Shown piece after piece: positions 47,206 through 57,679 of a DNA stretch of 64,000 nucleotides (the stretch's first letter is position 1; every line of letters begins with the position of its first letter). Below the pieces are notes generated by a model. That model saw only the letters and a program-made list of their open reading frames with translations. It had not been told where the DNA came from and made no database searches. Origin of the DNA: Grifola frondosa (Eukaryota; Basidiomycota; Agaricomycetes; Polyporales; Grifolaceae); NCBI GenBank assembly GCA_001683735.1, contig LUGG01000002.1:186001-250000 (forward strand), in the 5' to 3' direction. Both the position numbers and the translations under genes were made by a program.

Positions 47206-47642
47206 TCACCGCTCCGTCAGGAGCTCAGCTGAAGCATGGACAGAACCGTCCATATGCTTGAGGAATCCTGCCTGTCTGGATGTGTCAGTCGAATGAGAAT
47301 AACTGCTACGTACTCCGAAGCGCAGACGCACCATCCATCGACTACCGCGAGACTTTGGCAGGATTTCCTTCGTGGAGAGCTCCGGGCGCATTGGCCAAGG
47401 CAGCAGCCGTTATCGTACTCACCATTTTTGTTGATCTGAGGGCTTGAGGTGGGCGGATGTGCTTGAGGACGGGGCTGGGTAGGGAACGGGACGTTAGCCC
47501 AACTAGGTTTGCGTTGGAGTATAAGCTCCGATTGAACCTGTGAGTCAACAATTCGGCGCCGTTTCAATTCAGTACCGGGCCCGAGATTGGCGTCGGGCGT
47601 CTGATCGAGATGTCTTGTCTCTATAACACTGTCGCCTCGCAA
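47206..47642 (-). CDS. Possible small gene of unknown function upstream of eL8
   Basis: From the right end the frame reads VIETRHLDQTPDANLGPGTE, LKRRRIVDSQVQSELILQRK and PSWANVPFPTQPRPQAHPPT, then a GTGAGT donor near 47424. An exon with SRGSRWMVRLRFG, an intron (GTACGT..GACAG with CTGAC) and AGFLKHMDGSVHASAELLTE follow, stopping at 47206. The splice signals are good but no family is recognised, and only ~70 bp separate it from the eL8 start, so it could instead be upstream sequence of eL8. Confidence 0.3.
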
Positions 47643-48276
47643 AAGACACAGAAGACTCGAGCTTTCGATTCGCTTCCTCTATAGAAGCCATTGGCTACGC
47701 GGGAGATTGAACTGCGTGTTTTTGTAAAATGTAATGACTTTGCATTCATTCGCACTTCCGTGATGCAGCGCCTACATGTCGAACGCTGAACGTTGAACTT
47801 TGATTTCTCCAGGTGGGTACCCCAGTGACTAGCACACACGCTACTTGTACAGTCATATTGCGGGGCCCGTGAAATGTCGTGCCATATGCTATGGCCGCCC
47901 GACTGCCTCCACACTGCAGAATATCTGGTCATGATGTATGTTCTGTCCAGGTTTGGCGTGCACCTGTCACTCTGCGGCGATAAAAGTCCTCTGGAACTTC
48001 CCTGCCGCTGCCATCCCATCCTGCCCGTGAACCCGTGAACCTTCCTGAACCCTGATAGTGGCGCGTGGATCTCGATGAATGGCGCGCCTTGAACGGTGCT
48101 GATGGTGCCTCCGATGTTCTGTCCGGCAGCGGCTCGCCCGTCCCGTTCTTCTGGCTCCGAGCTCTGCGACAGCCGCCACGGGTACATATGTGTTGCGCTC
48201 TATCAGACTGCTGCGCCCCACGGCGCTCAGGCTGTCGCCATACTTCGCGCCCGCAATAGACCGCATGTTCGGTACA
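47643..48276. other. No confident gene
   Basis: Both strands contain open frames over 47960-48260 (minus: GAPFIEIHAPLSGFRKVHGF) without a recognised family. It may be decayed coding sequence. Confidence 0.25.
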
Positions 48277-48800
48277 CGTTAGCCTCCGTCGTCAATATCG
48301 ACCTGTGGGCGTTTGTGGCGACATTCAGATGCCCAGCGTGGCATATCGCATAGGTGGACGTCTCACTGGTAGACGTGTTTTTCTCCGCCCTTCATCCACT
48401 TTGCGCATCCAACGTGCTCCTAATGTATTGAAAGACGTGCCGAGAGGCATTTCATCGTATTCTCCGCTATCGCGGCCTCCGCACTCCATAAGCGCGATGT
48501 GGCGGTTCGTAAATCGAAGGATGGACGCATGTCCAGTCCGCGTTAGCCTTCGTCGTCAATATCGACGCGTCGGTGTTTGCGGCCACGTTCGGATGCCCAG
48601 CATGGCATATCGCACAAGTTGTATGTCTCGATCGTAAACGCGTCCTCCGCCCTTCATCCACTTTCCGCGTCCAACGCGCTCGAAATGTATTGCAAGACGT
48701 GTCGAGAGCCATTGCATCATATGCTCCGCTATCGCGGCCGCTGGACTCCGTAGATGAGACATGGCCGCTTCGTGCATTCAAGCCAGTGATAAGGTTCCGT
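48277..48800. repeat. Two diverged tandem copies of a ~264-bp repeat
   Basis: CGTTAGCCTCCGTCGTCAAT at 48277 recurs as CGTTAGCCTTCGTCGTCAAT at 48541, and the match continues in register: GATGCCCAGCGTGGCATATC / GATGCCCAGCATGGCATATC, TCCGCCCTTCATCCACTTT in both, and CTCCGCTATCGCGGCC in both. The copies differ by substitutions and few indels. No matching third copy was seen nearby. Confidence 0.8.
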
Positions 48801-50405
48801 CCATGGACTGCGTACTAAAGCGTCTTCCTCCGTCATCGGGTCCAAAGATGCCGTAAAGTATGTGTGTCCATCACAGCGTTGCTTTACGACGTTGATTCAG
48901 AACGGGGGTTGGTTCTTCCAAGCACCGTAGACGTACATACCTACAGCGTTCGCCAATAAATCCACCCGTCACCCAATGTCACGATCGCGCTCCGTCGTAA
49001 TACACCCCCGCATGACCTGAGCAACCACCATATTCCGGTGTGATCATGCGGCGGGCAAATGGACCCTTGTTGACACGAACCAGACAAAGCCCACGAGATG
49101 CAATTCAATTCTGATCTCTCCCGTAGTACCTGTCAGTGTCCAATCAGCGAAATACATCAAGCCCGGGGGGCCAGCGGTACCTACGTCAACTGCTGCATGC
49201 CGAATAAAATAGGCCGGACCATTCTGACCGGCCAGGTATCTCTCCTGACAGATGCCGTACGCAACAGAGGCCATGGGGCTACTGAGGCTGCGGCGCGAGG
49301 GTGTGCACGCGGACCGCAAGCCATTGCCAGAGTCAGCAGGACACGAAATTTGCAGAGGGAAATCCACAGAGCGGCGCTCGTCATACTCTCTTCGCCGGTC
49401 GATTCGCCCGCATCAATCCTTGCGGCCGCCACAACTCGGCCAGCGACGTCCTCTCGACTGAGAGGACCATAGCCGGACACGGTAGTGGTGCCCAGGGATG
49501 GTGCGGGGTGCACGCATGGAAAAGAAAGGCGGACGAGCAGTCCTGGGATTGCGCACGGACCATGCAGAGAGAGCATACGGTATGCGGTCTGACTGGAAAG
49601 CCACCTGGAGACCCTCTACGAAAAGGGGAGGAGAGTGATGAGCTGTTGAGATTGTGCTTGGTGCTGCCTGAATTTATAGGATTTTGGGTGGCTTGTGGGG
49701 CGGATACGAGGGTGATGGGACCGGTGGCCTGGACAAGGGCTCGGATTTATGAGGAGCTAAGCTTCATATATCCAGGGTTCGCGGATGAAAGTTTGCGGTT
49801 GCCATAGGGTAGAGATGGCGCGCACGCAGCCTTTGAGAAGCCCATGTTGAGCGATGTTGCACACACGAGACCATCCCGGATTTCCGGAGTGTTGCGATTA
49901 CGGAACGCCTGAAAGAAGAAGTCGACATGTAGCGCCAGCATCGCGCAAGATAGAACCTTGGGGCCACATCTGTCGACGTGATAGAATCAGTGAACCACCT
50001 GCCATAACAAACGGGGAGATCCATGCATGTCATGATCATCGCACATCGGGTGGAAATGAAACTTTATAATCATGCAAATGAACACCTTCCAAGCATTCGA
50101 CTGGCAGCGAAGTTATTCCAGTCGGAGATATCGATATCGGCGGAGCAAGGTCGTGACTACCGAGTGTGTGATTGCAGCTATCTAGCGCGATGGTAGCTCA
50201 AACCATACTCGTCATACCCCTAACCTCGCCACAGGTGCAAGCCCCACGCATCGTCATGGCCCGCAGCGGTACTAGGTCCCTAGCCCCTAGTAGGGTCGTC
50301 CATATCAATGAATTCAAAGCCCCTATCCACCTACCTTCAATCCATATCGTCTCGTACAACTCTTTCTAACCCGAACTTACGTCCGCGAATATAATCACTG
50401 CAGAA
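48801..50405. other. No confident gene
   Basis: Overlapping open frames between 49040 and 49810 on both strands show no domain. A minus-strand stretch around 49040-49580 (SVAYGICQERYLAGQNGPAY, MYFADWTLTG) might be exons of an unrecognised or decayed gene; a short part near 49420 resembles 7270 on the plus strand. The last 200 bases are the likely leader of the next gene. Confidence 0.25.
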
Positions 50406-51062
50406 ATGACGAGTCCCGGTGGGGGAAACACGACAGGAGCCTCCGGAGGAGGTGGTGGCTCTGGAATAGGTCAAAAGATCAAGTACGCCCCGCCGCCGTT
50501 ACGTCCTGCGATAAGATAATGCTGACCGGGACTTGTACAGAGGAGCCGCAGAAGTCGTCCACGGTACGTCGTCGGCGAGCTTCCACAGTATTCTCCTTCT
50601 CACATCGATGTTTATTCCTGCCGCCACTGATACTGATCATCCTCTGACACACCAGGCATGGGCGACACCATCCGCGGGCAATTCATGGACCTAGTCGACC
50701 AGGGCACAGGTACCGGAGGCCCCACGCCGAGACCACCCGTGGTAAGGCCGAGTTCGAACAAGGCATGGCAAGTTGACCGGCCACCGCGGCGGCGCGGCCG
50801 CAGACACTGCTGCCGGTGCGGGCTCCACTGGTGCTAAAGAGGGTACTACCACCACTGCAGCGGCGGAGGGCCCGCCGCACGATGCAGGCCCCGGCGCAGG
50901 CACTCAACCCGCCGTGCCGCAGGGCGAGAGCAAGGGGCAGCGGGAGGGTCGCCGCCGAGCGCGCCGCAAAATATCCCGAGGAGGGGGAGTGCGGACGACA
51001 CAAGCCTCAGTGGTACCGGTGGATCTGCCATCCCGCCCGGTAGTCCGCAGAGTGTTCCGTGA
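50406..51062 (+). CDS. Small glycine-rich conserved protein (paralogue of the gene at 57680)
   Basis: ATG 50406: MTSPGGGNTTGASGGGGGSG, IGQKIK, intron, GAAEVVH, intron, GMGDTIRGQFMDLVDQGTGT. Supplying one C in the CCCC at about 50732 and one A near 50767 continues HAETTRGKAEFEQGMAKLTG, matching HAETEAGAQETREGIQRIKL of the 57680 gene. The C-terminal half is Gly/Ala/Thr-rich, then SADDTSLSGTGGSAIPPGSP with stop at 51060-51062. The conserved core, an amphipathic helix G-x-x-E-x-V-x-G-x-G-D-x-I-R-G-x-x-M-D-L followed by a second helix, recurs in small basidiomycete proteins that I cannot assign a function. No signal peptide. Confidence 0.6.
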
Positions 51063-51897
51063 CGTTCATGGTATGCTCTTTGCTCCCTCGTATTCTATCT
51101 GTGCTGACGAAACCCTCGCTCGGCTGCAGTTGAATCGAAGAGAGGTGACGTTATTGTCGTATTATTGCAAGCTCGTGTACAACGATGCGGGGAAGTACTT
51201 ACTGTATGATTAATGTGGAGCGTGTAATTGTAGCCGCGAATATCGATGACGATTCGAGAACCTTGCGGCGACCGCCGACCTTCTTTCCCAAATCAAGGCC
51301 TGTTCTGAGCATGTCCGAGTGCGAACGGCGCGAAGCCGCTATGATTATCTTTACAATGCACCTAGGATGGAAAAGATGCACCGCGCGCGTGGACAAAAGA
51401 ATGTTCGGACTCGTTCGCAAAAGAAGTGTCACGGTAATATTTCCATCCGCGGCGTTGCGTGAACCTTCTTCACTGGGTCCGTTGGCCACGGCCAGATAAC
51501 CACATACTGACAACCGGGCGCAGCGGAGCCAGAGGTAATACCGAGATTGATACTCGCTCCACGTTCCAGCTCAACATTCACTGCCGAGACAAGTGGACTC
51601 AGCGGTGCATCCGAGAGATAAGTTACTTGAGATAAGTCAACGAGAGCATGGATTTTAGACGTGTGGAATCAGCGATAAATTATTCTTTGCATAGACAATT
51701 TCTCACTCGTCAGTGTCGAAGTCTTGGTATTATAGCTTCGCCTTTGTGCTCGATTGGTGTACGATAGCGTCCAAGCTCCAACCGCTTGCGGCCGTAAACC
51801 TGCAACACATAGTAGCTTGAGGTCAGGAATTCGAGAGAAAGATCTAATTTCCATACACACACAACTCCCAATAAGAACGAAAGGCGAGACACAATCA
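51063..51897. other. No confident gene
   Basis: A short coding-like stretch (51240-51400) carries no recognised family; the rest is the 3' flank of the methyltransferase. Confidence 0.3.
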
Positions 51898-53058
51898 TCA
51901 ACACCACCCGATACTATAATGCACGTACTCGATCTCGCCTGCGCCTCCCGCCCTCGACCGCACATCCCCGCAGTCCTCACACACCACCACCTCCTTCCCA
52001 CGATCGCCAGCACAGGCTCCGCACACCCACACCCAGGCCCCCGACTGCAGCCGCGTGCGGGAACACCTCTTCCACAGAGCGCGACTCGACGGCGTGCGTG
52101 GGCGCAGCGGAATCACGAGGTGGAACCGCGGCGTTGGGGCGGACCCGCCGGGCGCGCGGAGCAGCCGCTCGACGCAGGCCTTGATCCAGCGCGCGTGCTC
52201 CGGCTCGTACACGACGTCCGCGCCGAGCACCAGATCGAACGGCTCGTCGAGCGGCGGGGGGGCCTCCGGCGCGGGGGCCGCGGACCAGTCGAGGAAGTGC
52301 GCGCTGAGCGCCACGCGCGGCTCGTGCGCGGGGAAGTTCGCAGCGATGTTGCGCTGCAGGTTCGCGAGGACCGAGGGGTGGAAGTCCGTCGCGGCGACGG
52401 TGGCGTGCGCCTGCGCGTCCGCGGTCCATATTTTCGCGAGCGCGATGCTGACGAGGCCCGTCCCGGCGCCGAGCTCGAGCGCGCGGAGGCCCGTGCGCAG
52501 GACATGCGGGGTGAGGCCGAAGTCGGCGGGCGCGCCGGCGAGCATCTCCGCGAGGAGGCACGCGCTGCCCCACGTCTGCGCGCCGACGCTAGCGTAGTCC
52601 TGGTTCTCGAGCGGCGCGTCCGTGAGCTGCACGCGCAGCGCGCCCGTGGCGTGTGCGAAGGAGAACTCGCGCGCGAGCGTGCCGGCGGCGGCGGTGCCCG
52701 CGCAGAGCGCGAGGAGGGCGGCGGCGGAGTGGATGAGTGCGTCTTGGGCGACGTCGACGTCTGTGGGTGCTGGGAGGCGGTAGGCTTGCGAGACGAGCGC
52801 GGTCAGCCATCGGATTGCGTATGAGCGCTCGAAGGCATCTGCGCGGATGAGGTCGAGGTCGGACTGTGTTGAGGCATTTGCAGGGGATGCTGGTGAGGAT
52901 TTGGATGGTTTCTGCTGCTTGATGCGACGAGTCCCGCGGACCTCCGGGTTGTATATGACGCGCAGATAGTGGACGGCCTTGGAGAGATGGTCGATGGGGA
53001 ACTGATGGATCTGGCCGATGGGCGGAAGATACGACGTGGGCGGAGAAAGGACAGTCAT
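51898..53058 (-). CDS. Family-16-type (lysine) methyltransferase
   Basis: ATG 53058 (MTVLSPPTSYLPPIGQIHQF) gives about 386 residues, mostly one exon. The SAM-binding motif LELGAGTGLVSIALAKIW is near residue 200, VAATDFHPSVLANLQRNIAA follows, and the post-motif FDLVLGADVVYEPEHARWI is typical of the METTL21/EFM family, whose members methylate lysines of elongation factors, chaperones or other proteins. NQDYASVGAQTWGSACLLAE before motif I also fits (the family's WxxA/G-L region). Near the C-terminus, THAVESRSVEEVFP is in another frame than EIEYVHYSIGW, so slips are likely between 52000 and 52110. An upstream in-frame ATG (53118) exists but falls in sequence shared with the duplicated fragment at 55 kb and is not favoured. 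Confidence 0.85.
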   Translation of the reverse strand: MTVLSPPTSYLPPIGQIHQFPIDHLSKAVHYLRVIYNPEVRGTRRIKQQKPSKSSPASPANASTQSDLDLIRADAFERSYAIRWLTALVSQAYRLPAPTDVDVAQDALIHSAAALLALCAGTAAAGTLAREFSFAHATGALRVQLTDAPLENQDYASVGAQTWGSACLLAEMLAGAPADFGLTPHVLRTGLRALELGAGTGLVSIALAKIWTADAQAHATVAATDFHPSVLANLQRNIAANFPAHEPRVALSAHFLDWSAAPAPEAPPPLDEPFDLVLGADVVYEPEHARWIKACVERLLRAPGGSAPTPRFHLVIPLRPRTPSSRALWKRCSRTRLQSGAWVWVCGACAGDRGKEVVVCEDCGDVRSRAGGAGEIEYVHYSIGWC

Positions 53059-53529
53059 GCAGCGGCTTCGATTAAAGATTCCGTATAACCCAAAAGTGAC
53101 CCAAGAGTTGTCCACCAAGAAATCGCAGCCAAATTTGTTTCAGGCCTGTAGTACTTACTAGAAGCCATGGCTTTTCTCAGCGCACGTCAAAACTTGGAGC
53201 TCGGTAGCTTTCTCGTGAATTCTCACCTGTAAAGTCGGAAAGAGACACAGAAAACCAATATGACTAAATCGCAGCACTCGATGTGAGTTTCTTTGAATAT
53301 GACAACGACGGAACAGACTCGGTCACGGGGTCACGGGGTATATATCACACACCGCGCGTTCGAAGTCCTCACCAAGTCCTCGCTGCGAACGTGTGCACGG
53401 ATTTACTACCATGCACCCGACCTCCTCTAAAATGGTTATGCCTTCGAAGACCTTGACCATTCTTACAGTCTGTACTCATCACTGCCACTTTTGATGGCGT
53501 CTACCCCACCTGGCTATATTCACATTAGT
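53059..53529. other. Methyltransferase promoter region
   Basis: Upstream region of the methyltransferase; 53059-53290 is duplicated at about 55255-55395 and again after the inserted element near 56083. A direct GTCACGGG repeat lies at 53322-53336. Confidence 0.4.
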
Positions 53530-54260
53530 TATGGCGACTTATCCACCGCATCCGTTTAGCAGACCTTGGGTTCCTTGCCATCGAGCCGGGGCACCTGTGC
53601 TTCGACACACATTTGCTCGCGGTGGACCACTCCTTTGCGACTCTCAACGAAGCCTTAGAGTACCTCAAGGTCCCCCCAATGCTCGGCTGATCCTCTCTCA
53701 CTACACAGAGAGCATCTCTTACGGGGGAGACCCACCGACATCCCCGGGTACCTGGAATTTGCAAAGACTGTTGAGATGCTACAGGACCCAGTCACCATCA
53801 CCATCCTCCCCTGCACCTCCCACTGCTGCTCCCCTGCACGCTGAGGCCCTGCACGCACCTCCCAACACTACGGCCACCCCCCTTGTCACTGCACCTCCCC
53901 ATGCTCTTGCCCCAGACATCAGGGCCCCGCATGTCGCCACATCTCCCAATGCTGTGGCTGGCCTGATCACTGCCACCACACCTCCTATCGGATGAGGCTG
54001 CCACCAGGGCCCAGAGAACGGGGTTTACCGAGCGTGAGGCCACGGGTGTGAGTCCTGAAGTCCATATTCTATCTTCATGTGCTGATTTATTCTCAGTGCC
54101 TGGGCATCCTTGGTGATGAACTTCCCGGTGAGCAAGTCACCATACCGTTCAAACCCACCGAATGCAAGGCAAACACGGTCGTTGTGGCATGCGGTATCCC
54201 TGTTGGGGCGCGCTCGCAGTATCTGGAGGATCTTGAGACCCTAGTTCACATTTGAGATGT
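53530..54260 (+). other. Coding-like fragments, possibly an unrecognised gene
   Basis: Three plus-strand blocks read like protein but lie in different frames: FLAIEPGHLCFDTHLLAVDH and FATLNEALEYLKVPP (53570-53690), IPGYLEFAKTVEMLQDPVTI (53740-53800), and CLGILGDELPGEQVTIPFKP with RSQYLEDLETLVHI and a stop (54090-54255). Between them is an Ala/Pro/Thr-rich stretch. Introns plus a base slip could join them. No family recognised. Confidence 0.35.
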
Positions 54261-54646
54261 TGTATAGCTTGGTTCTTTGACTTTTGTACTTGTAGTGCTT
54301 CGGATATATCCAGGACAATTTGCATACACATGGCGAGCATCATACACTTTCTACGTTCTCCCTCATGCGAGTTTCACAAGTACTATCGCTCATCCCCATG
54401 TAGTTTCAGTCAGTTTTTTGAATGATGCGTATGCAACTCCTGCCCCGACTTCTGCTGCGAAAAGTGCATGCACGGAGTTATCATACATCATCGCTTTAAC
54501 TGTGTCATGCATTTGTAAAAGGTGTTCCCAAACGTCCCTCGGTCATCTTGGTTGGATCCTATGGACTTGCCATCAGGAATAGGACATATTCATTATTGTC
54601 TACAAACTGGTATTGAACGATAACTTGACAGATATTCGCTACTTAG

Positions 54647-55007
54647 CTAAGGAGAGACAGATACACATTCCTGCAGCAAGTACAACAGCACCTGTGTCGG
54701 ATCCACGCCCCCATCGCCCACTGCCGCGCTCTTCGCCATCACGACCTTCGTTTTGTTCGGCAATGACTGAAGGTCAGCCGCCATCTCCCCCGTCATACCC
54801 CTTCTCACACGCTCCGCCAGCGTCACGTGCTCTCCGCTCCTTCGACGAGTCCGCGGACTGGCTCTCAGGCAGCATATCATTTACGTCCGCATCGTTCGAC
54901 GGCGCATCGAATTTCGGTTCGGATAGCCATATCGCGAGCTGTGTGGCCGCATACACGAGGACTCCTTCCAAGTTGCGCTGTATCGTGGACACGCGTCGCA
55001 GACATCA
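54647..55007 (-). pseudogene. C-terminal remnant of a Nup188-like nucleoporin
   Basis: On the minus strand RNLEGVLVYAATQLAIWLSE and SQSADSSKERRAR are followed, one frame over, by LAERVRRGMTGEMAADLQSL, PNKTKVVMAKS and a stop at 54647. The pattern (helix with QLAIW, then L-A-E-R-x-R-R-G-M-T-G-E-M) is what I associate with the C-terminus of fungal Nup188-type scaffold nucleoporins, from memory. The upstream part of such a gene (over 1500 residues) is absent: at about 55005 the sequence changes into a duplicate of the methyltransferase 5' end. Confidence 0.4.
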
Positions 55008-55400
55008 GCGGATTGCGTACGAGTGCTCGAAGGTGTGTATGCGATGAGCTCGAGCGCAAACTGTCAGGGCATTTCCAGGAGATGCTAGTGGAGATTGAGG
55101 TGGTCTGCTGGCTGACGAGTTCTATGGGCCTCCGGGTTGTATATGATGCGCAGATAGTGGATGGCCTTGGAGAGGCGGTCGATGGGAACTGATGGATCTA
55201 GCCGATAGGCGGAAGATACGACATGGGTGAAGAAAGGACAGTCACTGCAGCGGCCTGGATTAAAGATTCCGTGTAACCCAAAAGTGACCCAAGTGATGTC
55301 CACCAAGAAATCGCGACCAAATTTGTTTGAGCCCTGTAGCAGAAGCCATGGCTTTTCTCAGCGCACTGTAAAGTCAGAAAGAGACACAGAAAACCAATAC
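55008..55400 (-). pseudogene. Truncated duplicate of the methyltransferase 5' end and promoter
   Basis: Matches 52805-53260 over its length: ATTGCGTACGAGTGCTCGAA / ATTGCGTATGAGCGCTCGAA, CTCCGGGTTGTATATGA in both, AAAGTGACCCAAG in both, and CCATGGCTTTTCTCAGCGCA in both. Residues such as IDRLSKAIHYLRIIYNPEA correspond to IDHLSKAVHYLRVIYNPEV. The SAM-binding domain is not included, so no enzyme can be made. Its promoter part continues beyond the inserted element at 56083. Confidence 0.8.
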
Positions 55401-55407
55401 AGAGAAC

Positions 55408-56068
55408 TAGTCTCGGAACCAGCCGTTCTCTCCCTTCGGACCCCCAATCGGACATCGAAAAACACCAGCACAGAGAGGGAGAGAACGTCTGGTGAATTTG
55501 GTATAGGCGGGGGGATGGTCACATTCACGTGCCTTAAGACGCGCTCTACGCGTCGCGTCGCGCACGGCCGCATGTCATTTTGATGCGTGTACTCTCCGAA
55601 TTGGCTCTTAATATTAATGAGAAAAAAATGCCTAATCATATTTTTGTCATGTATATTGGTATGAGACAGATTCTGCCTCATCTCGTCATAATTTGTTATC
55701 ATCCCAGTACTTACTCTCATACATTGGTAAATGCTGACTAAGCACTGGCTGTACAGAGACCGAGGCACTTTTGATATGATTAATTGGGTCGGACAGATCT
55801 CTTGGCACTTTTAACCCATAGGGTGATCACTCGGTTTAATTCTGTGGTATTTGGCCGTGCATACATAGCCTATCTCGAGCGTCGTTGAGAGCAATCTGAC
55901 GCGGTCGGTCACGAACCGTGACCATCCCCCCCCGCTATACCAAAGTCACCAGACGTTATAGGTGGTAGTTGTGCTGGGGTTTTTCGATGTCCGATTGGTT
56001 CTACGCCGGACTCTTCCGGTGGCGCAGCCGCCGTGCACAACTACCACTATAACGGCTGGTTACGAGAC
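55408..56068. mobile_element. Non-autonomous DNA transposon with long terminal inverted repeats, copy 1
   Basis: About 661 bp. Left end TAGTCTCGGAACCAGCCGTT; reverse complement of the right end TAGTCTCGTAACCAGCCGTT. The inverted similarity continues inward with a gap: AATCGGACATCGAAAAAC, then AACGTCTGGTGA, TTTGGTATAG and a G-run followed by ATGGTCAC occur in the same order from both ends, so each terminal repeat is roughly 130-200 bp. The flanks carry ACAGAGAAC on both sides, a probable 9-bp target duplication, as in Mutator-like elements. No transposase is encoded. It is inserted in the duplicated methyltransferase promoter (53260-like sequence continues at 56083). Confidence 0.8.
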
Positions 56069-56797
56069 TAACAGAGAACCACTATAGCTAAATCACAGCG
56101 CTCGATGTGAGGTTCTTTGAATATTATATAATGTCGTGCGGCGCATTCACAGAGAAAGTGCGAGAGCGAAGAGAAGACTACAGTGCACGAATCATTAAAT
56201 AGGCAAATATGTAGGGCTCGATCCACGCGCCGCCAGGCCGTTCGGATGAAAATTAGGAATGAAATAGGCTAAAATATGCCGTAATTTAGAGATTTCAGAT
56301 TTATTGGGGTTTTGTTTCAATTTTTGGGCGGAAAAAAAAAATTCGTTAGTAATCGGTGTGTCCTCCTGGCTTTCTGAACGTCTCACTAAAGCCTGACGAA
56401 ATTTCTCAGCAAAGGGCTTGATGCACGGCAAGCAGCCTTTGCAGTGAAGAAGTAAAAGTCACGCAGAAAAGTTGGCATGACAGCGGAGATCCTCGATGCC
56501 ATTAAAGCTCAGCGCTCAGGGATAGCGCAGAATTACCCTGTATATATGTCATTGGCATTTTCTACCATTTCTGGGACTCCAACGGGCGAAAATGAATTTT
56601 TTTGACCTTTGTTTCAATTTTTGGAAGGACATAATTTTTTTTTTTTGAATCAACGAAAATTGTTCAGCAAGTATTCTTCTATGATCCATTCCCTACAATT
56701 TACACTATTTAACGGGGGCTTCTATTAAATTTTGAGGGAGGAGTAGCAATTGCGCGCGGCGGCCATCCGAGGTGTCGGTTTAGCGCTTCGCGCACTG
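56069..56797. other. Spacer between the two element copies
   Basis: Starts with promoter sequence matching 53263-53290, then becomes AT-rich. TTTGTTTCAATTTTTGG occurs twice (56310 and 56605), and poly-A and poly-T runs lie at 56333 and 56637. No gene. Confidence 0.4.
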
Positions 56798-57463
56798 TAG
56801 TCTCGGAACCAGCCGTTCTCTCCCTTCGGACCCCCAATCGGACATCGAAAAACACCAACACACAGAGGGAGAGAACGTCTGGTGAATTTGGTATAGGCGG
56901 GGGGGGATGGTCACATTCACGTGCCTTAAGACGCGCTCTACGCGTCGCGTCGTGCACGGCCGCATGTCATTTTGATGCATGTACTCTGCGAATTGGCCCT
57001 TAATATTAATGAAAAAAATTTGCCCAACCATATTTATGTCATGTATATTGGTCTGAGACAGATTCTGCTTCATCTCGTCGTAATTTGTTATCATCCCAGT
57101 ACTTACTCTCTTGTATTGGTAGATGCTGACTAAGCGTTGGTAGTACGGAGACCGGGGCACTTTTGATATGTTTAATGGCGTCGGACAGATCTCTTGGCTC
57201 TTTCAACTCATAGGGTGATCACTCGGTTGAATTTTGTGGTATTTGGCCGTGCATACATAGCCTATCTCGAGCGTCGCTGAGAGCAATCTGACGCGGTCGG
57301 TCACAAAGCGTGACCATCCCCCCCCGCCTATACCAAAGTCACCAGACGTTATAGGTGGTAGTAGTGCTGGGGTTTTTCGATGTCCGATTGGTTCTACGCC
57401 GGACTCTTCCGGTGGCGCAGCCGCCGTGCACAACTACCACTATAACGGCTGGTTACGAGACTA
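56798..57463. mobile_element. Non-autonomous DNA transposon with long terminal inverted repeats, copy 2
   Basis: About 666 bp, nearly identical to copy 1 along its length with scattered substitutions and homopolymer differences, same orientation. The ends are again TAGTCTCG...CGAGACTA. No target duplication is visible (left flank ...GCGCACTG, right flank GAGAACGA...), which suggests that copy 2 arose by rearrangement or that a flank was lost. No transposase. Confidence 0.8.
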
Positions 57464-57679
57464 GAGAACGACGGCGACAACGAAAACAGAAAACAGACAC
57501 GATCACGGGATATGTCACACTCTCTCACTCCGACTAACCTTAAAGTGACATCACACAAGCCCTAACCTGAAGTTACGTCTTGCGTCACTGGCCAATCCGT
57601 CATATAAACCTCGAACCGCACCGGCCGTCCATTATCTCGACCTCCATTCACATATGTACTTTCTTTGATAAACAACATC

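Noticed and set aside
51754..52824. A 356-codon plus-strand open frame rich in Arg, Gly and Glu.
   Set aside because: It is the complementary strand of the methyltransferase, whose minus-strand frame has clear SAM-binding motifs; the plus frame is a shadow of the GC-rich codons.
55358..57160. Minus-strand open frames of about 130 codons in each copy of the inverted-repeat element.
   Set aside because: They span the inverted-repeat arm, have no transposase motif, and differ at homopolymers between copies without sign of coding constraint.
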